Under the pieces are notes generated by a model. That model saw nothing but the letters and a program-made list of their open reading frames with translations. It made no database searches and had not been told where the DNA came from. From the NCBI GenBank assembly GCA_037974965.1, contig JBBPFI010000017.1, positions 682,001-746,000 on the forward strand: a stretch of 64,000 nt of DNA, in the 5' to 3' direction. A program made the translations under genes and the position numbers. This document shows positions 12,380 to 23,017 of the stretch, one piece after another. This DNA comes from Dacryopinax spathularia (lineage: Eukaryota; Basidiomycota; Dacrymycetes; Dacrymycetales; Dacrymycetaceae). The first letter of the stretch is position 1. Each line of letters begins with the position of its first letter.

Positions 12380-12772
12380 CTTTTGGCGTGGGGGTAGAGA
12401 GGTGAGGTGGGGAATGTTGAGTTCGCGATAGGGACGCGAGATCATGTACTGTAGGACGCGTCGGACCCTCAGGGACGCGTTCCTCACAAGCGCACGCCGA
12501 GGTCGTTGATACCTTCCTACCAAGATCCTTCCTTTATTCAGGCTTGTCTAATCTAAATGGCTATACAACTTCTGCGGTCAACCAACTGTTCGGACTTTCT
12601 CGAATGTGGCCCCCAACTTCTTGTCTCCGGCCCGCGAAGGGAAAGGATTGATGGCGGACATGGCATGCATTGCGTATCCGGTTTTGTGTATACATGCGTC
12701 AACACTAGTACCCATAAAGTACTCACGCCCTCCCACGCAAGTCCTCCCCGCAACCGACTCCCATGCTCATGC
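12380..12772. other. Spacer between RACK1 and ORC1
   Basis: About 390 bp between two minus-strand genes. It must hold the RACK1 3' untranslated region and the ORC1 promoter. No other feature was seen. Confidence 0.6.
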
Positions 12773-13990
12773 TCATGCAGAGACGACCGTCCAGGCCCGG
12801 ATGGCATTATCCGTGAACCCACCGAAGAGCGTCTGGCCATCCGCGGACCAAGCAAGGGACACACACTCCGGATCGCGCGAGTTCTTCCCGACCTCGACGA
12901 ACTCGGGCTTGAGCTCGTCGACGATCGACTTGCTCTCCAGGTCGAAGATCTTCACGCAGGCGGCGGTGGCGGCGCACAGCCAGTAACGGTTGGGGGAGAA
13001 GACGAGCGCGTTGACGATGTCGCCTGCTTCGAGCGAGTACAGATGCCGCCCCTCGTTCAGGTCCCACAGCATCGTGATGCCGTCCTTGCCGCCGGAGGCG
13101 GCGAGGGAACCGTCGGGCGAGACGGAGACGGCGTTGATGTAGCCGGTGTGGCCGTAGTGGTTGGTCTTCAGCTTGCACTTGGAGAGCTCCCAGACCTAGC
13201 AAATGCGTCGTCAGCAGACAGTTCAAAAGCGATGCAAGCAATAAAAGGGGAATCAGAGATCTTGGTGATATATTGTAGTCTCATAGAGCCGTAGCTCTCT
13301 GAAGTAGCAAATATAGAAAGATACATCATCTGAGTGATGTGGCGGCTCTCTCACCTTGACGACCTTGTCCCAGCCGCAGGAGACGATGACTGGGTTCATG
13401 GCATTTGGCGAGAAGCGGACGCAGGACACCCTGTATCCGTGTCAGACTCTACCCGAAATACGGCAGGAAGGATGTGTGCGCACCACTCGGTGTGACCCTC
13501 CTCCTTGATATCGAACTTGCACTCTCCGAGCGTGTTCCACAGCTTGATCGTGCGGTCCCTGGAGCCAGAAACGATCTGCCTGTTGTCGGCGGAGAAAGAG
13601 ACGGAAAGGACGTCAGCAGTGTGGCCGACGAATCTCCGGGTGGTGAGCCCCGTGTTGAGGTCCCAGAGACGGAGGGTGTGGTCCCACGATGCGGAGAGGG
13701 CGAACTGGCCGTCGGAGGAGACGACGATGTCGGAGACGAAGTGGTTGTGGCCAGTCAAGATCTTCTTCGGGTAGCCGTACTGGTCCTGCTCCCGGGTGAG
13801 CTGCCAGACAATGATGGTCTTGTCTAGACAACGAAATCAGTCCTCATGCTCCCTCTCCCTCTAACGCGGACGTTGGCGCACCCCGGGAGGCCGAGACGAT
13901 CATGTCCGGGTTCTCGGACGACGTTGCGATGGCGGTGACCCATCCCTTGTGGCCGGTGAGCGACCCGAGGAAACGCAGAGACTCTGACAT
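12773..13990 (-). CDS. RACK1: RACK1 / Gbeta-like WD40 ribosomal scaffold protein
   Basis: This is the fungal RACK1 orthologue (Asc1/Cpc2 in yeasts), a seven-bladed WD40 protein on the 40S ribosomal subunit near the mRNA exit, linking translation to kinase signalling. The start [20 protein letters not shown] is followed by the conserved repeats: [118 protein letters not shown]. The last blade ends [13 protein letters not shown] at 12773. Three introns are evident; the 159-nt one (13196-13354) is clearly longer and holds a box C/D snoRNA. Length is typical of the family. Confidence 0.97.
13250..13335 (-). ncRNA. snR24: U24/snR24-type box C/D snoRNA in a RACK1 intron
   Basis: On the minus strand the intron holds, in order, a C box (ATGATGTA within 13321-13332), the guide ATATTTGCTACTTCAGA (13298-13314) with its D'-like end, a C'-like ATGAGA, and the guide-plus-D-box ATCACCAAGATCTCTGA (13253-13269; D box CTGA at 13253-13256). 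Both guide elements are, as I recall them, those of U24 (SNORD24/snR24), which directs 2'-O-methylation of the large-subunit rRNA. In budding yeast the same snoRNA is intronic in ASC1, the RACK1 orthologue, so host gene and guest both agree. Exact ends are approximate because the terminal stem is weak. Confidence 0.92.
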
Positions 13991-14434
13991 TTTGTAAAGA
14001 AAAGGAGGAGGCGAGGAGGGGGGGATACGACGCTCGGTCCGCTTGAGAGGTCGACGACGACGACAACGAAACCAAACTTGGTATGAGCGGAAGCAGAAGT
14101 TGGGCTCACCCTGAAGTACTGTACAGCAGCCACATGAGATGAGTCTGGGCGCCTAACTGAGCAGATGACCTAGGGACGGGCGCCTATTTTGACGGTTCTG
14201 CTTTGTACCATCAAGGGGGATGGGCCGAAGTCGACATCGTGAAGGCTTCCTTTGTCATCATGGCCTTTGTTCACATAGCAACAAGAGACTGTTCGCTCAA
14301 TTGATCATGAAGTGACGGACGTGCCCTACTTTTGCAACGTCCTGAAACCTTCCCTGCGAATCCTGGTTCAGTGCGTGATAACAATTTATAACAATCACAC
14401 CCAAAGCATTCTTCTATATGCACAGAATCTATGA
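13991..14434. other. Spacer upstream of RACK1
   Basis: About 440 bp between the RACK1 start and the stop of the CoA ligase at 14435. The first 100 bp next to RACK1 are pyrimidine-rich on the minus strand, as expected for a ribosomal-type 5' leader. Nothing else is evident. Confidence 0.55.
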
Positions 14435-17147
14435 TTACAGCTTCGCCTTCTCCTTCCCCTCCTCCGCCCTCCTCCTAACAACCTCCTTCGCCTGCTCCCT
14501 CAACACCCTCCTCAAGATCTTCCCACTCGGGTTCTTCGGCACAGCCTGCACAAACTCCACCCCCCCATCAAGCCACTTATACCTCACCTTCTCCCCCTCC
14601 ACCCATTTCTTCAGCTCTCCTTTCACTTTCTCCGCCTCGGAGGGGCTGGAGCTGACGCGCTCGGCGATGCTGGGCTCGAGGACTACGAATGCTAGGGGAA
14701 CTTCGCCTTTGTATTCGTCGGGGATTCCTACGACGCCCGCGTCTTGTACGTAGGGGTGGACGATGAGGTGGCCTTCTAGTTCGGCGGGGGCGACTTGGTA
14801 GCCGTTGACTTTCAGGATTTCCTGCACACTCTTATCAGCGCACTGCCCCCTTTCTCCCACCTTCCTCCCCCTCGCTGCCCTCACTACACCTTCCCAGAGG
14901 AGTTGGCCGTAGAGAGGGAGTGAGAGAGATAGAGGCAGAGAGAAGAAGAGGAAGAGGACACGGACGCACCTTCAACCGATCAACAACAAACAAATTCCCC
15001 TCCCTAGTCATAATCGCCTCATCCCCCGTCCTAACCCACCCATCCTTCAAAAACGTCTCCTCCGTAGCCTTCTTGTTGTTCGCGTAGCAGAGCGCCATCT
15101 GGGGCCCCTTGACCCAGAGCTCGCCGGGCTCGTCGTAGTCTGCGGAGGTGCCGTCTTCCTTGACGATGCGGGCGGTCGTGTTGGGGATCAGGACGCCTGC
15201 GGAGCCGTTGATGGATTCTTTTTGGAAGATGAACTGGGGTTTGGGTTAGTATTGCAGTTCTTTCTTACTGTTTACTGCTGGGGAAGCTGAAGTGGGAAGG
15301 AGAGAGGAGTGGCGGAAGGGAGGAGCGAGCAGAAGGGGCAGCAGACAGGGAGGAGGAGGAGAATGGGACAGGTACAAGGCAGGGACGCACCTTGGAAACG
15401 ATAGTACAAGTCTCAGTCATGCCATACCCCTGGCCCATCCTCATACGCGGGAACATCCTCTTAAACTTCTCCGTCACTTCCTTTGACAGCGGGGCCGCGC
15501 CCACCATTGCAAAGCGGACATGGGAGAGGTCGTATTTCTTCGTTATGGGGTTCTAAAAGGCGATGTATCGGCTAATGATTCGCAAAGCGTCGGAAAAGAA
15601 GAGAGCAGGAGGGAGGGAGGGAGGGAAGGGGAGGAATGAGGAGTGGAGAGGGAGGAATGGGTCGCGGAGCGGAGAGCGAGGGATGAGGAGGGGATGGGCA
15701 TGAGGAGCGGAGGGGAAGAGAGGAGCGGAGACGGAGGAGAGGAGAGGGGCGGAGGGGAAGAGAGCAGCAGAGAGGGAAGGAGGTGGAGAGGCCGGCGAAG
15801 GAGAAGGGTAGGAGAGAGGAGGACGCACATTAACCAACATAACAACCTGAGGCGGGACGATATACAGATGCGTAATCCGATACCTCACAATACTTCTCAG
15901 CATGCCCTCGAAGTTGAATTTCGGGCAGACGACGAGGGTCATCCCGCAGAAGAGGACGAAGTGGAGCTGTTTCGGCATGGGGTCAGCGTCTTCCTCTCTC
16001 TCGGCTCGCAGGGAATGGGAAAGCGGACGGGAATGTGGAGGGGGAGAGAGAGGGAGAAGGGCGGCAGGGAAGAGAGAGAGAGAGAAGGGAGAAAGAGAGA
16101 GCAGGGAAGGGGAGAGGAGAGGAGAGGAGAGGAGAGGAGAGGAGAAGGAGAGGAAAGGAGAGGAGAGGAGGAGAGGACGCACATTCACCACCAACCCATA
16201 AATATGATACATCGGCAAAACGCCCATACACGCATCCCCCGGCAAGGCAAACCTATCCCCCTCGCCCAGTCCCCTCTCCGTCGACCTCACATGTGCCGCG
16301 ACCTGAATCACATTCGCCACCAAATTCCGGTGAGCAATGGCGATCGCTTTCGGCAGCCCCGTTGTACCTGATGAGAATGACAAGAAAGCGACGGAATCGC
16401 CGACGTGAGGGCCGCGCGGCTCGGTGTAGTTCTTTACGATGTCCCAGCCGCGCTCAACGAGGGACTGGACAGTTTCATGGCCCTGGTATTTGGCAGCAGG
16501 CTCGCGGGGTGGGAAACAATGAGCGGGGGAAGTCCGGGCGGGAGGGACGGGGGAGAAGACGACGATGTTGGAGGGGGGGAAGAGACCTGCCAGTTCGGAG
16601 GCCTTGAGGGCTGTGGGCAGGGAGGCGGAGGATGTGAAGAGGAGCTTGGAGGATGTGGCGCGGAGTTGATATTCCAGTTCTGGGGGGGTGTAGGAGGGGT
16701 TTGCGCATCTGTTTGAGCGTTAGCTAAGGTCTTTGACTCGCTCGCTCTCGGGGTGGAAGTGAGGGTGAAGGAGTGAGGGTGGGAGTGGGAGTGGGAGTAG
16801 GGAGCAGGGAGGAGAAAGTGAAAGGGGACTCACGAAACAGTCGCCCCCAACCGATGCAGCGCCCAAATAACAATAGGATAATCCACATCGTTCGCGCTAT
16901 ACAAACAAACCACATCCCCCTGCCCCACGCCCCATCCCTCCCTCACAGCCCTCGCCAGCCGTTCCACCCTCTCCCTAATCTCCTCCAGGCCGTACCCTCG
17001 CCCCGTAACGTCGTCGACGAGCCAGGGGGACGATTGGTGCCGGGAGGGCTTTAGGGGATGGGAATCGCCGTCGAGGATGAATTGGGGGATCGTCATGTCC
17101 CGAGGGAAAGGGTAGGGGACGGAGAAGGGGGCGTGAAAGTCTGGCAT
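14435..17147 (-). CDS. Peroxisomal 4-coumarate-CoA-ligase-like acyl/aryl-CoA synthetase, copy 1
   Basis: This is an ANL-superfamily adenylate-forming enzyme of the 4CL-like group, which activates a carboxylic acid with ATP and joins it to CoA. The start MPDFHAPFSVPYPFPRDMTI is at 17147. Motifs in order: YPIVIWALHRLG, the AMP-binding loop FLSFSSGTTGLPKAI, MYHIYGLV, RMGQGYGMTETCT, GELWVKGPQ, GWVRTGDEA, the hinge DRLK, then VNGYQVAPAELEGHL and the catalytic-lysine motif NPSGKILRRVLR. The last residues are KAKL, a peroxisomal PTS1 signal. Several introns are 150-280 nt and almost pure pyrimidine in the transcript, unlike the roughly 55-nt introns elsewhere. It belongs to the same subgroup as copy 4 (CANPSYTP, GQGYGMTET). 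The substrate is unknown. Confidence 0.9.
16110..16176. repeat. (GGAGA)n microsatellite in a CoA-ligase intron
   Basis: A run of GGAGA units with a few interruptions. It lies in a long intron that is purine-rich on the plus strand, so its transcript is (UCUCC)n. Confidence 0.85.
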
Positions 17148-18046
17148 CGTGCTGGCTCTTGCTCGTCAAGTCTTTCACAGCCTATCCTTCAGATAACTAG
17201 CCTAGTAGCCTCTAGAGTGTCTAGTGAAGATCAAGCAAGCAACGCTGCCAGCCAACCAAGCAGAGAGAGAGAGAGATGAAACGAACCACCCCACCCAAGC
17301 GTGCCCAACCCCTCCGGCAGCTCGGGTTACCCGCATGTGGAGAGCCCGGGGAGAAGGGCACATAACGCCGAAGGAACGCGGGGTTGCGCGATGCACGATC
17401 CGTTTGGACTCGGCCCGGCGGGGCAACGCGATGCGGGGACGGGCGGACGGTCCGAAAGCCGATAGGTCCCTGATGGGCTGCGTTCGGCGTGAGCTTTGGA
17501 CCGAGAACTGACCTGGCTGGTTGATCCGCTGTGGTGTTGGTCTTGATCAATGTGCATGGAAGTATCATACTGATCGTTCACTACTTATGACGGTCATGTA
17601 TGCAGTTCAAAGACGTGTTTCGTTGTTCCGGTAGTGGAATACTGAAAGTGCCTACGTACTTGTCAGGTTCTTACACAGCAACTGCCGGGCACCTCATCAA
17701 CCCGCAGCACCTATAGAGTGTCACGAGTGTTGCGCATGGAGTTGTATTCTTCTTCATCAGCCAATGCATCTTTCTAAAATACCGATACAGCTTCCCCGTC
17801 ATTCATCCTCCCTCGTTCATTCTCCCATCTTATTTATCCTCCCATCTCTTTCATCTACTCCTTCATCGCATCCTCACTCTTCTTCGTCCGCCTCTTCGCC
17901 CCTCCCCGCGCGCACGCTCACTCCGAAGCACACACGGCCCTCCAGCCCCCACCCTTCACCTTCCACCCTCCAACCTTCCACGTCTCACCCACACATCTCA
18001 TCCCCCCGACTCTCGTCCCTCCCAGCGCTTGATCGTCCGCACACCT
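17148..18046. other. Intergenic, CoA ligase copy 1 to Sec14-like gene
   Basis: About 900 bp holding the promoter of the ligase and the 3' side of the Sec14-like gene, both minus strand. There is a short GAGA run near 17265 and C/T-rich sequence from 17800 to 18040. Several open frames cross it but none shows family motifs. Confidence 0.5.
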
Positions 18047-20007
18047 CTAAACCTTCACCGCTTCCACTTTCTCCACCAGCCCCTCAACATCCCCCTTCTT
18101 CTCCTCCCCGTCCCCTGCTCCCTCCTGCCCCAACAAACTCCCAGCAGTCCCAGCAGGACCCAACACAGCCCCCGTCAAATTAGGCACAAACCCCGGTGTC
18201 CCCGGCGTGGGAGGGCCCAACCCGGGTCCCATAGGAGGGGGGAGGAAACCTCCAGTTCGGGCTGCGCTTTCTTGTGCTTCCTGGTGATCCTCACTTCCTG
18301 CTTCGGCGGGGGCGGGGGCAGGGGGAGGGGCGGGGACGGGGGCGGGGGTGGGTTGGGCGAGGGAGGGGGCGGTGGTGGCGTCGGGCGAGGAGATCGTTGG
18401 CATGGAAGGATCGGAAGGAGTGGCGGAGTGCATCGGGTCCGCAGGAGCGAGGTTCGCAGCGGGCGTCATCGGTCCTCCAGGTGTGATAGGCAGCGTCTCC
18501 GCCCCCTCCGCCCTTGGGATCTCCACTTCCCCTCCCACCTTCCCCGCCGTTCCTCCAGCAGCAGCAGGCGCAGCAGCAGCAGAGGAAGAAGCGGTCTTGG
18601 GAACAAGCACCTCATGTCTCCCCCTCCCCACCAGCTCCACCTTAATATCCCTCTCCCCCGTCCGGGGCGTAACGACCACGGGCCCCCTAAGCCTACTCAC
18701 CCCTCCTTCCTGCGGCGCACCAACGGACTGTAAATGCCATTCCATATCCGCGTCCCAGAGGGGATCATCCTCATACACCCAGTCCAACTCCCCCCCGTAC
18801 GCTTTCGGAAGGTTCTCACGCGGGATTATGTTCAGCAGCTCGGGCGAGCCGGCGGCGACGATATGCACTTTGGCGCGCGTTTGCTCGTCGAACCAGTTTT
18901 TGATCCAGCCCCAGACGGTGCTCCACCACCCCGGTGCGCCGACTACGAAGATTGATCCGAGGGTTTCGGGGTGGTTGGCTTGCGCAAGGGTGGACGCTTG
19001 GGCGAGATGGTGCCGGAAGGAGAACATCGACCCAAGGGTCGTGCCCGTGAAGTCGATTATGGTCGTGTTCTGGATAAGCCGGATAGAGTTGGGCGGTAAG
19101 GGCGCTGGAGGCTCAGGTGGGGCAGGGAGGGACTGGCCGGGAGGGAGGAGGGGAGGGGTGATGGGTACGGAGAGACAGAGCGGGAAGGCGAGGTTGTGTA
19201 GGAGTTCGTAGAGGGCCACACTACGCAGGGTTAGGAATGATGTGCGGAGTGTATGCGGAGGAGGACGTACATCCGCCGATAACGGACTTCCTCAGGCACC
19301 TTCCCGAGCTCCTTCAACACCGAGCTCGTCAACACCGCCAGCTTATAAACATACAGCGGGTTCCCGTGCTACCCCAGCCGAAAAGAGACAGAACCCATCA
19401 GCACCCCTCTTCCCCTCCGCGCACAAGCGCATATATGCGGCAAGAACGCACCTTATCCCTCCTTCCTGTCCATTTCGGGTACGTCTGCTTCCAGCTCTCG
19501 TATTCCATCGGATCGACCTCTTCCCGGAAGAGAGTGTCGACGTTGTGTTTCTTACGCCAGTCGATCGTCGCTAAGAACTGTTGGGTCGCGGCTTGGGGGT
19601 CCCACCTTCTCGCCTTGAGGAAGCGTCTGCTTCAACATCAGCATCCACTTTCTCATCACCTCACTACCCATCCCAGCTGCAAGGGGAACGCAAGCAAGCA
19701 AGGCAAGAAGGAGAGAAGAGGAAGAGGAAGAGGGAAAGGGAAAGACGCACATCAACATCAGATCATCCACGCTCCCCGGCCTCCCCATCCCCCCTTCCTC
19801 CCCTTCCCCAGGAGCAGCAGGAGGAACATAAGCCCCCTTCCCCTCCAACAAAGCCTTAAACTGCGCAAGCGCGGCCTGCTGTTTCTCGTTCAGAGTCAAG
19901 ATGAACGGGTTTCCATGGATCCCATGGGTGGAGGAACGGCGGTGCGGGTGATGGCCGTGTGGGTGGTGCGGGGTTGGGTGGTCGAGGGGGTCCGGAGGAG
20001 GGGCCAT
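18047..20007 (-). CDS. Sec14-family CRAL-TRIO lipid-binding protein
   Basis: This is a phosphatidylinositol-transfer-type protein of the Sec14 family. The start MAPPPDPLDHPTPHHPHGHH is at 20007. The CRAL-TRIO N-terminal part reads LNEKQQAALAQFKALLEGKG then, after an intron, RFLKARRWDPQAATQQF and IDWRKKHNVDTLF. The lipid-binding domain has YPKWTGR, NPLYVYKL, TTIIDFTGTTLGSMFSFRHH, NHPETLGSIFVVGAPGWWS, VWGWIKNWFDEQTRAKVHI and NIIPRENLPKAYGGELDW. The remaining 200 or so residues are low-complexity Pro/Ala/Gly sequence and do not look like a GOLD domain. At least three introns are present. The likely place is cytosol and membranes; the ligand is unknown. Confidence 0.9.
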
Positions 20008-20379
20008 GGTTTGGGAGTCGGGTGTTGGATTGGGTTGAAAGTGGGTTATATGCAGTGAGGGGGACGATGTGTGAGGACACCCTTCGCTCGCTCTAGCGTT
20101 AACCTGACACTCTTAGAAGATAGAGAGAGCCAATGCAGACGAGTCAAGGCAGACGCAACGATGCAGACGATGCAGACGAAAGAGAGGAAGACGCTTGCTG
20201 CTTGCTGACACGCGCCCCGACACACACCACGCAGATACACCCACCGCACGCCGGCCGGAAGGACTCGCCCGTTAACGCCTCACCTCAGCGTCGATGTGGG
20301 ACACAGGCATCGGCCCCGACACGCGGGCGATGACGACATGTGCGTGAGGCGGGGTGGGAGGAATCGCTGCGTCAGGGTC

Positions 20380-20810
20380 TATGCAGCTGCATGCAGCTGC
20401 ATGTCACGTGACTGAGGTCGTGATCGGAACAGCAAGAAACTCTCATGTACTCAGTCTTCCGACCAAAGTACCTGCCACGTAAAAGTTCCAGGAGCAAGTA
20501 TAAACCTGGGTAAACGGCTTATAGAGAAAATATCTTTCCATAGATAGCTCAAAAAGGGCCAAAGACTGGAATTTGGCACTGACAGCTGCAGGAACCTAGT
20601 GTTTTTGTGATTTAGCACATAGTACTTCCATATTTTCTGATATTGATAGTAACAGTCTATCAATGATAGCATATAGTAGAGAGTTAAGAGATGTATCAAG
20701 CTATCAAAGGAGGTTGCCATCCTAAAAGTGCGCTCTCAGCCGGAAAAACAAGCAGGACCCCGGATACCCCGAGCTGCATCGAACTGCATCGAACTGCATG
20801 CAGCTGCATA
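20380..20810. repeat. 431-bp AT-rich segment flanked by 17-bp inverted repeats
   Basis: The left end TATGCAGCTGCATGCAG (20380-20396) occurs in inverted orientation at 20794-20810. Because the repeat is itself partly palindromic, the inverted relation is weaker evidence than the length suggests. The interior is AT-rich and lacks a convincing ORF. It could be a small non-autonomous element or a simple-sequence structure; no target duplication was seen. Confidence 0.4.
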
Positions 20811-21005
20811 CACAGCCACTGGTTCAGGTAGTGTTGGTCGATTTAGGGGATAATTAGCTCATAAAGTATAAAACTTTACTAATGAAAGCCCCTTCAAAAG
20901 AACTGAATAACAAGCCATGATAATGAATGGAAGAGTGATATGCAGTATTTTCAGCTGGAAGCCCAGATGCAGTTGGACGCAGTTTGGTGCAGCACGCATG
21001 CAGCG
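20771..21005. repeat. 10-bp tandem units in opposed orientation
   Basis: At 20771-20810 there are four 10-mers of the type GAACTGCATC. At 20966-21005 four 10-mers of the inverted type GATGCAGTTG occur, more diverged. They bracket about 150 bp of AT-rich DNA that includes a run of short in-frame stops. Confidence 0.6.
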
Positions 21006-23017
21006 AAAGATCCCTACCCGCGTGAGGCGGGTTGGGGGCACCGCCACACAGTGGGAGAAGGGCTAGGGGGTCGGCGGGGTTGTCTCTTCTTGTCTCTGCT
21101 TGTTTCTTGTTGCTTGGATCGGGAGTTTCCTGCATTCGCTCTGGCTGTTACGGCTGCATGAAGGAGTGATCTGCTTGAGGGACCTTAAGCTTCTCTCTCG
21201 AGAGAGAGAGCACAAAAGGTTCTTCAAGATGCTGAGCCTTCAATCAACCGATCTTAAGTCGTCTGTCTCGCTGAGTTGTGAGCTGGTGCTCGATCAGATG
21301 AAAACACCCGGTAGCCTGCTTGATGGGTTGCTAGGTATTTTTCGGCGTCTTTATCTCACCTTGAGAGCCTCGAGCATACGACCCCAGTAGCGGCACATCG
21401 GCATCGATATATTGCATGAGAGCTGGACCTGAAAGCGGACAGCCAGACAGCCAGGCGCACGGGGCCGACGGCCAACGTCGACCTCGAACTCACCTTCCCG
21501 TCCTCGTCATCTAAGTTCACTACCTATTCACTCCCTGCCAACTCAGCATATCAGTTTAATACAAACATTACACGCCTGACAGGAAGAGCGATGATCATCT
21601 CATCCAATTGTATACACAGGAACGAATGCCAACACTTGGACGAGTCCGAGTCATTAGAAAACGTCGGTGAGACGGAAGACATTCGAGGGGGCACTTCCCG
21701 AGCCAGGGAAGCACATCGATTCACGCGTCTTCAGGCGTCCGCGCGCAAAGGCCTCGCCAGAGCTGCCTATCCGCGAAGGGGCGGAAATATTGTAAGAACC
21801 TCCACCACAACTTCTGTAGTATTCGGGCTTGGCCAATCGCCTCTTGTCCTAACAAACGTCTGCAAGAACGCGCCATTTCATGTATAGCCGCGCTGCCAGC
21901 TATTAGATGTCAGCGAAGAGAATTGTATGGGACTCTTCGTTGCGGTTGAACGATGGTGCAGAAGTGTTACGCCTGTGGGATGGGGGACGGCGGGTGGCAA
22001 AGCAAATCCGTTCCTTCGTTGTTTGTTCTTCCTTTAGCGTGCACATGGTGTCGTTCAGAGCGGAAGGTCCAAGTCGGCCTGGACTGTAATGATAAACACG
22101 TTCTCCATCCCCCTCTGCACAACAGACGGTGGTGACTGAGGACTCGAGAGAGCCTCGCTGCCGGCGTTCAGGCACCCAATCAGCCGATCGCCATCAGCAT
22201 CCAAAACCGTTCCCGATTTAGAACACAGTACCGCTCCTCAGGGTCCCTCATTCCAGTCGCCCTTCTCTTCTCTTCTCGCGAGCGAGGGACACGAGAAATC
22301 ACATTCCCCGCCGTGCCGGGGGTTTCCAACACCCGATCGACTCCTCTTCTTCATGTTATCGTCTGCGGTTGACCCCGCCCGTTTGGAGTGAGATCGGATG
22401 GTGTGCGCTTCTAGCGGCGGGCGTTGGTCGGTCCTTGCGTGATGGGCTGATTCGGGGTGTTTTGCTGGCCGAGGTGGTGGGACTGAGGGGTGGACCGTGG
22501 TGGACTGTGTGCAGAGGAGGATGGGGAGCATCAAGCGCTTGAAGAGAACGAGCTTTGGAGAGGAAGATGGAGCAAGCTCGAAGGCAGAGATTGACTCGCG
22601 AGAGCGGAGAAAGACAGCTCGTGCAGCGCCACGGCACAGAAGCTGCCTTCCAGTCACGTACCGGCACAAGTAGCTCGCAAGCGCCGGTCCAGCTCACGTT
22701 CACCGTTCCCCCTGTCGCCTGTCACAGTCCTGCTTCTTTCCGTACCTTTTGCCCATCTTTGGACGAGAGTTTGGTAGACGCCGTCCTCTGACCGCTGACT
22801 GGAGCGGCCGCTCTCCCTTCTTCTCCTCCTGCTCTTTGGCTGTGCCTGGGCGTCTTCTTCCCCAGTTTTGACAAGCATATATCTACTCCTCTGCTCGCAT
22901 ACCTGAGGGACGGTCCTCGTTTGCCCTCCCTTGCCCTTCTGGCTCCCCTTCTGTCCTCTCCGTCTTTCCCCTCCCAAGCTCAGAGCCCAAGAGCCCAGCA
23001 AGGCAGGAAGGACGACG

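Larger units (their letters stand above)
20008..23017. other. Gene-poor 3 kb region with AT-rich block
   Basis: No gene with recognisable motifs was found. From about 20430 to 20960 the sequence is clearly more AT-rich than its surroundings and is bounded by TGCAGCTGCA-type repeats. A GTCACGTGAC palindrome lies at 20403-20412. An open frame at 21591-21887 (plus, 98 codons) has no known motif and I do not call it. The last 300 bp before 23018 are pyrimidine-rich and are likely the promoter and leader of LtrA copy 3. Confidence 0.55.

Noticed and set aside
21591-21887. 98-codon plus-strand frame in the gene-poor region
   Set aside because: No motif, no nearby splice support, and composition like its surroundings.
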